From Labrenzia sp. R4_2 (lineage in GTDB: Bacteria; Pseudomonadota; Alphaproteobacteria; Rhizobiales; Stappiaceae), in assembly GCF_017743865.1 (NCBI RefSeq), contig NZ_JAGHRJ010000015.1:1-58609 (forward strand): a DNA stretch of 58,609 nucleotides, given 5' to 3'. The notes under the pieces were generated by a model. The model did not search any database. It was not told where the DNA came from and was given only the letters and a program-made list of their open reading frames with translations. A program made the translations under genes and the position numbers. The first letter of the stretch is position 1; every line of letters starts with the position of its first letter. Positions 25,238 through 33,176 of this stretch are shown one piece after another.

Positions 25238-27426
25238 TACGTGCCCTCCTCTTGACGCAAGCCAACCAAGGTCATCGAGAAGTCCGGGTTGCGCCGGAGC
25301 AGCAGCGTCGTTTCACGGCTCAGAGGCAGATCATTCGGATCGAGTGCCTCATCGACAACAAAGTCCATTGTCATGCCGGGCATACCGATTTCCGTCATCG
25401 GACCGTGCGTGATGTTCGCGGTTCTGGCATCTGCATCAACCGTGTTGATTGTGCCGCGCACTTCCATGGGCGGTGTTGCAGGCTCAGCTTTTGCGAGAAC
25501 CATCGTCAGGCCATCCGGGCGCTCGAAGGTCAGTGATGTCTCAGCGCCAAGCGGTAGCGTTGCAAGGTCCAGAGCTTCATCGACTTGGAAGACCATGGTC
25601 ATGCCTGGCATGCCGATCTCAGCGATGGGCCCATGCGTGATGGTGGCCTTGCCGGCGTTGGGGTCGACGGAGTCGATCGTCCCCGATACCACGATTGGAG
25701 GGGACGTGGCCGGCTCATCCTGTTTGGGGGACGGAGATGGATCGTTTTCGCCGCCTGCTTCACGCACAGCAACAATTGAGAACAGTCCACCGTCATCCTT
25801 GGACAGGTCAAACTCCACCGGGACGTCCAGCGGAACTGAGCTCGGATCAAGACCGGCAACATCGAGATCCATCTGCATCGCAGGCCATCCAAGTTCCGGA
25901 ATAGGTCCGTGATCCAGCGTCAGCTTGCCGTCCTGCGTGACTGCGAGCACCATGCCGGTGCCGGTCGCGTCGATGCCGTCATCACCGCCGAGCTCAATCA
26001 GGCCCAGAAGGCCATCTGCACCACGGGCCGCACGAAAGGCGACCTGTTGTCCCTCGTTCAATCGCTGAAGCGCGACCCCGGCCTGAATTGGAAAGCGGGA
26101 CGTCATCGCAGGCCAGTCGAGGCTTTCCAGCGTGTCATGGCGAATGGTCGCGACGCGGGCAGTACGATCCAGGGCGATAAGCTCACCAGTTCCGCGCGCC
26201 GGAGCTTCGTTGGTCGGTGCCATCCGCATCAAACCGGCGCTAAGCGCGCTCTCGCTGTCGATCAGGAACTGGGCAGAGGCGACGACCTCTTCGCCGGGGG
26301 CAAGCCCCTGGACGACCTCGGTCCGCCCGCCATCGCCGAAATTGTCGCGCAAACCTGTCGTGATCAACCGGGGTTTGAAGGTGCCTTCACCTACTTTGAT
26401 GATTGCCCGTTCCGCGGCTCCGGTTCGAATGATGGCTTCGGTTGGCACGGTTACCGCTGTGCGCGTCGCGTTCGGGACGAGCGTGACGTTGCCGAACATG
26501 TTGGGTCGCAAATGTCCGTCAGAGTTGTCGAAGCGAAGCCGAACGGGAAGGGTCCGTGTTTGCGGGTCCAGTTCCGGATAGATGTAGTCGATCTCACCTT
26601 CAAAGGTTTGTCCCGGCAGATGCTCGAAACGGGCAATTGCCCGCATGTCTTCCGATAGCCGGGCGATGTCGCGCTCGAAGACGTCAACGATTAGCCAGAC
26701 CTCGTTGAGGTCGGTGATCGACATGGCCTGGGTCCCAGGCTGCAGGAACATGCCGTCAGCGGCATCCAGTGCAATCACCACGCCGTCGCGCGGGGCCTCG
26801 ACCTTGATGCTTCTGGCGACTTCGCCACTTTGTTCAATCTCGGCAATCTGCACCTCGGAAGCGCCGTGGCTCCGCAACTTGTTGCGGGCCGCTTCAAGGG
26901 ACAGGCCATTGCCGCTTTTCAGGGACCGGAGAAAGTCGAAACTGGCGATACCGAATTCAGGAGAAAAGAGTTCGAAGAGAACCTCGCCTTTGTTCACCTG
27001 ATCGCCGACGGCCCTTACATTGAGAATTTCGATCCATCCGTCGACGCGCGTATGCACGTGACTGGTGAGATGTTCATCGTAACCGACGAATCCGACTGTC
27101 TCGATCCGTTGGGAAATTTCGCCGACGCGTGCGAGCGCGGTCCGCACGCCGATTGCGTTAATTTCGGCGGCTGACAACTGCACCTCGGCCGGGTCGCCGG
27201 ACGGTTCCTGACCGGCATAAACCGGAACCAGATCCATCCCCATCGGCGATTTGCCGGGACCCGGTTGGCGAAAGTTGGGGTCCATTGGGGCAACCCAATA
27301 GAGAATGTCGGCTTCGCCGGATGCAGCGTCGTTGGCTGGATTTAGATAAAATCGCTCAAGAAACACCCCACCTGCCACGCCTGCGGCAAGGGCCAGGATG
27401 CTGAGCGCGGAATAGCGTCCACGCAT
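25237..27426 (-). CDS. cusB: CusB-type adaptor with four C-terminal CusF-like domains
   Basis: 729 residues, far longer than a plain CusB (about 400). Order: signal anchor, the metal-binding N-terminal motif YWVAPMDPNFRQPGPGKSPM, barrel-sandwich and membrane-proximal domains to about residue 400, then four CusF-like repeats with cores DWPAMTSRF, GWPAMQMDL, GMPGMTMVF and GMPGMTMDF. Repeats 3 and 4 replace the Trp with Met, and repeat 1 loses the last Met. The fusion would hold several Cu(I) sites next to CusA. The gene overlaps cusA by one base. Confidence 0.93.
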   Translation of the reverse strand: MRGRYSALSILALAAGVAGGVFLERFYLNPANDAASGEADILYWVAPMDPNFRQPGPGKSPMGMDLVPVYAGQEPSGDPAEVQLSAAEINAIGVRTALARVGEISQRIETVGFVGYDEHLTSHVHTRVDGWIEILNVRAVGDQVNKGEVLFELFSPEFGIASFDFLRSLKSGNGLSLEAARNKLRSHGASEVQIAEIEQSGEVARSIKVEAPRDGVVIALDAADGMFLQPGTQAMSITDLNEVWLIVDVFERDIARLSEDMRAIARFEHLPGQTFEGEIDYIYPELDPQTRTLPVRLRFDNSDGHLRPNMFGNVTLVPNATRTAVTVPTEAIIRTGAAERAIIKVGEGTFKPRLITTGLRDNFGDGGRTEVVQGLAPGEEVVASAQFLIDSESALSAGLMRMAPTNEAPARGTGELIALDRTARVATIRHDTLESLDWPAMTSRFPIQAGVALQRLNEGQQVAFRAARGADGLLGLIELGGDDGIDATGTGMVLAVTQDGKLTLDHGPIPELGWPAMQMDLDVAGLDPSSVPLDVPVEFDLSKDDGGLFSIVAVREAGGENDPSPSPKQDEPATSPPIVVSGTIDSVDPNAGKATITHGPIAEIGMPGMTMVFQVDEALDLATLPLGAETSLTFERPDGLTMVLAKAEPATPPMEVRGTINTVDADARTANITHGPMTEIGMPGMTMDFVVDEALDPNDLPLSRETTLLLRRNPDFSMTLVGLRQEEGT

Positions 27427-27507
27427 GGTAACCTCTGATTTGCCATCGCCAACAAGCCGACGGCCGGTTCAACAACGAAAGCTCGCGGAATTTCGCGAGA
27501 TGAGGTT

Positions 27508-27882
27508 TCAGAGGAATCGTGGTGGACGTTTGGGCAGAGCGATTTCCGCCACGTGCAGGACATCAGGAGGCGATCGCTCAAAGTTCAGTGCGCGCAGAGC
27601 AGGGGCAAGAACAGCAGCGACACCATCGAATGTATAGCCGGCACAAAGAGCACCTCCGCAACATCTGTCGTTTCCGGGGGATCCATGGTCGTGGGTAACA
27701 CCTTGCACGTCGGCGGCAGCATGCTCGGCCATGCTCTCGCACGGTAAGCTGGCTTGCATCGTCATCGACCCGGAAACCCCTGCCGTCTGGTACTGCCCTG
27801 ATGCGCGCCCAACAGCAATAAGAGCGAACGCCAAAAACAGCGTCGCTGCGATCTTGCTGAAATGTCGCGCGGTTTTGCTCAT
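27508..27882 (-). CDS. Small secreted Cys-rich protein, PPR-tail family
   Basis: 124 residues: signal (KIAATLFLAFALIAVGRASG), then CESMAEHAAADVQG, a Cys cluster DRCCGGALCAGY and a tail LPKRPPRFL. It opens the cus operon (81 bp before cusB). The layout is shared with 5349, 8730, 40939 and 56824. The start at 27882 gives the signal peptide; a longer in-frame start at 27954 is less likely. Function unknown, copper binding inferred. Confidence 0.7.
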   Translation of the reverse strand: MSKTARHFSKIAATLFLAFALIAVGRASGQYQTAGVSGSMTMQASLPCESMAEHAAADVQGVTHDHGSPGNDRCCGGALCAGYTFDGVAAVLAPALRALNFERSPPDVLHVAEIALPKRPPRFL

Positions 27883-28352
27883 CGGTGGCGATATAAGCGA
27901 GAGAGCTGAAAAAACAAGAGTGGCGGGCGGCCTAAGGTCGACGGAAGAGCTCAAAGTCGAGGTGACAACAACAGTTATCGTAGGGAAACCACCGGTCTTA
28001 CGCCTTCAAAGCGATGAAGGGCTTTTTTGGGATTGCTGCGACTTCGGCAAAGACGGCTCACCAAGGGCTTCGTTCTTATTCCAACTCTTAGAACGTGGAT
28101 GTACAGGGGCAAGGTATCAGTCCTTCGTCGTTGCCATTCGATCATTTCACGCGCTACAGACTTTATTCTGATTGTCGGCAATTTCACTTAGCAGCCATGA
28201 AAGTCCGCTTCGTATGCGTTTCACGGTCTGTAGCGGCACTGACGAAATGAAAATTAAACCCCTCCGAGGCCGCCTATAATGTCGGCCCGACCCTGGTAAA
28301 GAAACTCGAGCAAGTCCCGTGGATTGAAGAAACACAAAACTAGATTCACGCA
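27883..28352. other. Noncoding gap upstream of the cus operon
   Basis: About 470 bp between the minus-strand cus operon and the plus-strand virB remnants. It should hold the cus promoter, but I could not find a clear CueR-type TTGACC/19-bp/CATAAC arrangement; the closest -10-like word is TTATAT near 27890. No gene or repeat recognised. Confidence 0.45.
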
Positions 28353-28473
28353 GTGCTGAGACAAGCGGGACAACCCGACACGGAGCTTCCTAAGGTGCAA
28401 CAAGTTTCAAATCAGCGTTCAGAGTTCAAAGCACCGGCCGGGGTCCCGTTAACAGGAGAAGGTTTAGTATGGG
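28353..28473 (+). pseudogene. Possible virB1-type C-terminal remnant
   Basis: A plus-strand open frame with no start reads HAVLRQAGQPDTELPKVQQ and ends in LVWEF at a stop that overlaps the next ATG. Its position just before a virB2-like signal peptide would fit the tail of a virB1 gene. Weak: no catalytic motif is left. Confidence 0.3.
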
Positions 28474-28660
28474 AATTTTAGTGATGCATGGTCATCTGAC
28501 GGCATTATCTATCATAGCCACTCTGGCCTTCATGAACCCGGCGACGGCGCAGAATTTGTCCCCGGTCAAAAGCAACCTGAAGGCCCTTAAAAGTCTGCAT
28601 ACTTCCAAAGACGGTAATGAGAATGTCATCAATCCGGACCGGAATCCATCGGAGATAATC
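28469..28660 (+). pseudogene. virB2-like N-terminal remnant
   Basis: From the ATG at 28469 (AGGAGAAGG ribosome site) a signal-like segment (ALSIIATLAFMNPATAQ) is followed by NLSPVKSNLKALKSL, reminiscent of VirB2 pilins after signal cleavage. The frame then runs into virB11 sequence, so the pilin body and virB3-10 are missing. Assignment is tentative. Confidence 0.35.
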
Positions 28661-29730
28661 TTGCCGGCGAGACCAAGAACACGCTCGGCGAAGCCCAGCC
28701 TTTCGTTTCCGGCCGGGTCGGCGTCTTCGGTCGCAATGTCCGTATGCAAGTGGTCATTCCGCCGCGACCGAGGCCGGTGTGAGCATCTCGATCCGCAAAT
28801 TCATTAATCGAATTCTGAACATCGATCAAATCCGCTTTGTCGCCGGCAAGCCCATCGATGTGAAGAAGGAACGGCGCGAGGAGGAAAAACACCTCCTGGA
28901 AATAGCGGGCAGAGGCCAGCTGGCGGAACTGTTGACCGAAGCCATACATAATAAGCTCAACATCCTGATTTCTGGCGGAGCGTCCTCAGGCAAAACCACT
29001 ATGGCGCGTGCATTGCTCTCTCTGGCACAGTCTGAAGAACGCATCGTTACGATCGAGGGTGCTGATAAGCGTCCGGTCATGCTGCCTTCTTCGGGATCGT
29101 TTTTTGGATGCCCTCTTCCACTGACGCCTGACAAGAAGTCACAATGTCACTCGCCACCAGCGTCACCGGCAGGAAACGGCTTTCGTTCTCCGAGTTCCGC
29201 GAGCATTTGCGGCGCAAGTGTAAATCTGTTGCGGGAGAACATCGTGTCGCCGAGCCACGTCCGTAACCGTTAAGCCGCTGATCTGAACGTCTTCAAGGAT
29301 AGCCAGCTTCTGATCAGCCGAACACGCAAAATCGAAAAGGGAGTGTCACCGGATGCTTACGGATGCCGTTGAGCTCCGGCCGGAGCAAAAAAACAGCGTG
29401 GCACTCGCGGACGAACGGTCCAAAGACAGCAACCGGACTGCTGCAAGGCTGCTGGAATCATCCCTTCGCTTGCGTCCGGGCTGGTTGATCCTGGGTGAGG
29501 TCCGCGGCGGCAAAACCTATTATTTCCTGAAAGCCATCAACATCGGCCGCCCCGGATCCATCTCCACCATCCATGTAGACAGTCCCGCGCTCGCGCTGGA
29601 ACGCATAGCGCTCTTGGTCATACAGACCGGCGTACCGCTCACCCGGCAGGACGTTATTGAATATGCAAGTGCCCCCATCGACATGTTTATTCAGGTGAGA
29701 CGCCGGAACGTAAAACGCGGTGTTTTGTAA
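28650..29730 (+). pseudogene. virB11: virB11 ATPase pseudogene (type IV secretion)
   Basis: Three blocks in order match VirB11: PFVSGRVGVF...VRMQVVIPP (28690-28763), then SISIRKF through the Walker A ISGGASSGKTTMARALL to IVTIE (28780-29057), then DAVELRPEQKNSVAL through LRPGWLILGEVRGGKTYYF to FIQVRRRN (29362-29730). The first two are split by a one-base loss at CCGCCGCGACC (28759-28768). The last two are split by a roughly 304-bp insertion. The gene is therefore dead. It shows the island once carried, or came on, a conjugative element. Confidence 0.8.
29058..29361. other. Insertion of about 304 bp inside virB11
   Basis: Deleting this segment rejoins ATC GAG to GAT GCC and restores the VirB11 reading IVTIEDAVEL. 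The insert has no recognised coding frame, and I found no clean terminal repeats or target duplication; a GGATGC repeat lies at its right edge. It may be a non-autonomous element or a fragment of another gene. Confidence 0.5.
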
Positions 29731-29982
29731 ATCCACATGCCTCGATAGTTTGAAAAACGAAAGACACTAGGTTGATGTTAGACGTTCCTTGGTCAGATCT
29801 TTGGCACATCCTTCCAATCTAACGAAGGGTCGCACGATCAGTTTCTGCAAACAAACATCTAGGGAAGAGTGTACCGATGCAAAAGACAAAATTCTCACAG
29901 CCAAAGCCAAATTTCGCATTAGCAAATCTTTCTCTATTGGCAGGCCAACACACTCCAAATAGGAGAAACCATGCGTTGGAGA

Positions 29983-30837
29983 TCAAGGATTGTGTGAAGC
30001 AGGTAGCGGTGGCGCTTCGGACATCAGCAGAATCCCCACCCTTCTATTTGCTGCAAGATATGGGTCATTGGGAAAGAGCGGCTCAGTATCGGCCTTTCCT
30101 GTGACGCCAAAAATCTGATCGCTTGGGACACCATGCTCCGCTAGAATCTGCCGCGCAACATTTGCTCGTTCAGTGGAGAGTTCCCAAGCTGTATAGGATG
30201 GATCGAGCACAGTTTGACCAGAGGTTGTATGCCCAGTGATATGTACTCGGTTGGGCATTCGGGCAATCACAGGGGCAATTTTTGCCAACAACCTTCGGGT
30301 TGTTTCGTACGGATACTTTGAACCCTCTTTAAACATTGAGCGCCCGTCTTGGTCAACAAGCATTATATGAAGCCCTTCGTCAGATTCTTCTAGAATGATA
30401 TTGTTTGAAATCTCAGTTATTTCTGGCATCTCTTGCCACGCTTGACGAAGTGATGCGGCTGCTGTTGCGAACTGCCTCGGCTTTTCAATATCAGCTTCCA
30501 GGGTATCATTCGTGTTCGCTTCGGGCCCCTGTTTACGCCGTTTCTCGTGACGTTCCTTGGCAAAATCGGAATCTAACTCTTGTGACACCTGACTAATGTC
30601 CTTCATGTAGTCCCGGATTGGTATCCCTTCGACTTCAATAATTCCTGTTTTTCTCGACGTATCCTTTACTCCAAACGCTTCGCGCATCGAACCCGCAACA
30701 ACTTGGAGTTTCTCTTTGTCTTGTATGGAAAAAGAAATAATCAGAACGAAGAATACAACCAGCAATGACATCAAATCCGCAAACGTAACGATCCATAAAG
30801 GAGCCCCACCTTCTACTTTCTTGTTACGTTTAACCAT
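29983..30837 (-). CDS. MotB/OmpA-family membrane protein
   Basis: 284 residues. The N-terminal membrane helix WIVTFADLMSLLVVFFVLII has the MotB-type Asp (FAD) that carries protons. A linker follows, and then a C-terminal OmpA/peptidoglycan-binding domain (HITGHTTSGQ, LSTERANVARQIL, ANRRVGILL). MotB normally works with MotA, but no motA is here, so it may belong to another stator-like system or rely on chromosomal MotA. The start at 30837 (MVKRNKK) is chosen; 30852 is also possible. Confidence 0.82.
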   Translation of the reverse strand: MVKRNKKVEGGAPLWIVTFADLMSLLVVFFVLIISFSIQDKEKLQVVAGSMREAFGVKDTSRKTGIIEVEGIPIRDYMKDISQVSQELDSDFAKERHEKRRKQGPEANTNDTLEADIEKPRQFATAAASLRQAWQEMPEITEISNNIILEESDEGLHIMLVDQDGRSMFKEGSKYPYETTRRLLAKIAPVIARMPNRVHITGHTTSGQTVLDPSYTAWELSTERANVARQILAEHGVPSDQIFGVTGKADTEPLFPNDPYLAANRRVGILLMSEAPPLPASHNP

Positions 30838-30981
30838 ATCACGCGCCTTCAAAGATTAATGCCCCAGGATAATGGAAAAATTTGCTGTAAGCTTCCATCG
30901 CGCACTTATTAACAAAACAATAATCAAATTTTACTTGAAGTTACAGTGCCCACCAGATTATCTTAGAGTTGCCTCGAGCAT

Positions 30982-32136
30982 CTATTCTTTAAGTTCAGAG
31001 ATTGAATCTTTGATGTTCTGCCGTCTTGGATCATCTGAAGAAAATTTGTTTCTTATAAGCTCATCTGCGCGTTCGTATGCCATCACAGCTCGCGCACGCT
31101 CATCAAGAACTTTGTAGGCATTCGCCAAACGCAACCAACCTTCGAGATCATCGGGTTGATCTTCAAGTCGAGCGGCCAATCCTTCAACCATGGACCTGAT
31201 AAACTGAGTGCGATCCTCCGCGCTCATTTCCTGTGCAGCCACGACATCCGCCGCAGTTGGGCCCCGCATGGGTAGATCAACAAAGTTGCTTACGTCCAGC
31301 TCAGGTTTGCCAAGCGACTTTCCAATACTGTTTGCCTGGCGAACAAGCGAATCCATCCATGGGGCATATGTCTCGGAAAGCTTCAATCGTTGAACAAGCA
31401 AGCGGTGTGCCTCAACCTCTCGGCCCGTCTGAGCCAGTGCCAGCGCCTTATAGTAAGCGGCAGCCGGATTGAGCGAGTCCAACGCCATTGATCTACTGAT
31501 TGCGTTTTCAGCCTTTGGAGTAACAACGCCGTTGTCCAGGCGGATCAACGCTTCTGCCAACATTGACCACGTTGCTGAGTTGCTATCTGCGCGAGTACTT
31601 AGTTTCTCGAAAACACCCGCAGCTTCCTCAAATAGGCCAGAACTCATATAGGCGCGACCAAGAAGTAACCAACCTTCTGTAGGTCCCCCGTCTGGAGCAG
31701 AGTTGAGCTTGTTCAGCAACTGATCTGTAAGTTTTGCGGTTTGCCGGGCTTGTTCCCTTTCAGCTTGTCTGTCCGCAAAAGCGACTGAAGGTACAGCAGG
31801 TGCGCCACTGATTTGATAATACACAAGCGCCATCAAAGGAGTAAAAAGTGCACAGACAACAAGAGTCTTTTTTCCTTTTGAAAGGTCTGTACTTTGCCTC
31901 TTTCTTTTCCGTGCAGCCGATAGAATTCTGCGCTTGATTTCCAACTCCGCAGCCGATGCCTCATCATCGGAAATCAGACCGCTTTTCCTATCTCGTTCAA
32001 CCTCTTCAAGTTGATCTCTAAATATCGCAGGCGTAACTTCTGCGTCTCCGACTACACGGAGCTTTTTCCAAAATAGGGGCGCAACTACAAACGAGATCGA
32101 AATAAGTGACAAGGTGAAAACAAAAGCCCAAATCAT
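30982..32136 (-). CDS. ccmI: Cytochrome c maturation protein CcmI (CycH)
   Basis: 384 residues. An N-terminal membrane helix (FVFTLSLISISFVVAPLF), a cytosolic loop with the ADEASAAELEIKRRIL-type CcmI motif, a second membrane helix and a periplasmic TPR-like domain that hands apocytochrome to CcmFH. It is the last gene of a minus-strand ccmF-G-H-I run and lies 2 bp from ccmH. Confidence 0.9.
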   Translation of the reverse strand: MIWAFVFTLSLISISFVVAPLFWKKLRVVGDAEVTPAIFRDQLEEVERDRKSGLISDDEASAAELEIKRRILSAARKRKRQSTDLSKGKKTLVVCALFTPLMALVYYQISGAPAVPSVAFADRQAEREQARQTAKLTDQLLNKLNSAPDGGPTEGWLLLGRAYMSSGLFEEAAGVFEKLSTRADSNSATWSMLAEALIRLDNGVVTPKAENAISRSMALDSLNPAAAYYKALALAQTGREVEAHRLLVQRLKLSETYAPWMDSLVRQANSIGKSLGKPELDVSNFVDLPMRGPTAADVVAAQEMSAEDRTQFIRSMVEGLAARLEDQPDDLEGWLRLANAYKVLDERARAVMAYERADELIRNKFSSDDPRRQNIKDSISELKE

Positions 32137-32138
32137 AG

Positions 32139-32609
32139 TTACTCACCTTTTTCTTTATCGAGAATAAAGTCGTTGATCAGCAACTCATCCTCTTTGGAAA
32201 GAGCATCCGGCCTCCTCCGAGAGCGGTATCCAGAGAGCACCAACCAACCAGCGACCAAGGCAATCAATCCAAAAGTTGGCGGGGCTAACCAGAGGACATA
32301 GGTGGTCGACTTAAAGGGTGGCCGCATTAGAACATAATCACCGTACCTAGCCTGAATGAAGGCAATGACCTCTTGGTCATCGTCACCAGCTTTAAGTCTT
32401 TCCCGCACAAGTATCCTAAGGTCGCGTGCAACGCCGGCATTCGAGCTATCGATGTCCTGATTTTGGCAAACAACACAACGAAGCTCTTTCGAGATGGCTC
32501 TAGCTCTGGATTCCAGATCCGGATCCAAGAGCATCTCATCAGGTTCAACGGCAACAGCAGGGAGCGCAAGAACTGCAAACATCAGGATCGACAACAAAGT
32601 GCGTTTCAT
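32139..32609 (-). CDS. ccmH: Cytochrome c maturation protein CcmH (CycL)
   Basis: 156 residues with a signal peptide (LSILMFAVLALPAVA), the redox motif ELRCVVCQNQDI (CxxC) and a C-terminal membrane helix (LIALVAGWLVLSGY). It reduces the haem-binding Cys of apocytochromes. The start overlaps the ccmG stop. Confidence 0.94.
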   Translation of the reverse strand: MKRTLLSILMFAVLALPAVAVEPDEMLLDPDLESRARAISKELRCVVCQNQDIDSSNAGVARDLRILVRERLKAGDDDQEVIAFIQARYGDYVLMRPPFKSTTYVLWLAPPTFGLIALVAGWLVLSGYRSRRRPDALSKEDELLINDFILDKEKGE

Positions 32610-33172
32610 CAGTTCTGATCTCCTTTGATAGCACCTGCTTCAACTAGAGCTGTTTTGAACTTCTTTATCGCTGTTTCGCCCACAATGGGTCCGACATACC
32701 TGAAAACAACTGTGCCATCTGATGCCACAATGAAAGTTTCAGGCACGCCGGAAATGCCCCACTCCAGTCCGGCACGGCCACTTACATCAGCTCCTATTCG
32801 CTCATAAGGGTTTCCCAGTTCTGCGAGCCAACGCGCCGCATCTTCCGACTTGTCCTTGTAATTCATTCCGAACAAAGTCACGCCATTGCGTTCAACAAAA
32901 CTTGTCAAAACGGAATGCTCTGCCCGACAAGGAACGCACCAGGATGCAAAGACGTTTAAAACTATTGGCCCTTCATTGTTCACCAGGTTTTTCCGTGAAA
33001 GTCCCAGCGCCGGAACTCCGGGAATGGGTCCAAGCGAGAATGCAGGTGCAGGTTGAGCTATCAAAACCGATGGGATTTCGTTGGGGTCTCGATCGGGGTT
33101 CAAGCCCCAGAGGAAAAATGCACCCACAACAAGCGCGATTACCAATGGTGCGAAAGCTAACGTTCGGCGCAT
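32609..33172 (-). CDS. ccmG: Thiol:disulfide protein CcmG/DsbE
   Basis: 187 residues: membrane anchor (LAFAPLVIALVVGAFFLWGL), thioredoxin domain with the active site ASWCVPCRAEH, and the family GVP loop ISGVPETF. It reduces apocytochromes or CcmH. The start at 33172 avoids overlap with the ccmF stop; the other ATG at 33190 lies inside ccmF. Confidence 0.93.
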   Translation of the reverse strand: MRRTLAFAPLVIALVVGAFFLWGLNPDRDPNEIPSVLIAQPAPAFSLGPIPGVPALGLSRKNLVNNEGPIVLNVFASWCVPCRAEHSVLTSFVERNGVTLFGMNYKDKSEDAARWLAELGNPYERIGADVSGRAGLEWGISGVPETFIVASDGTVVFRYVGPIVGETAIKKFKTALVEAGAIKGDQN

Positions 33173-33176
33173 GGGT

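Noticed and set aside
22874..25255. Long open frames on the plus strand opposite cusA (425 and 364 codons)
   Set aside because: They lie wholly antisense to the strongly supported cusA, have odd composition (Asp/Arg/His-rich) and no domain; GC-rich codon structure explains them.
22058..27882. Expected cusC outer-membrane gene
   Set aside because: No such gene occurs in the cus operon or the window; not called.
29983..30837. Calling this gene flagellar motB outright
   Set aside because: The MotB-type helix and OmpA domain fit, but there is no motA or flagellar gene nearby, so only a family-level name is given.
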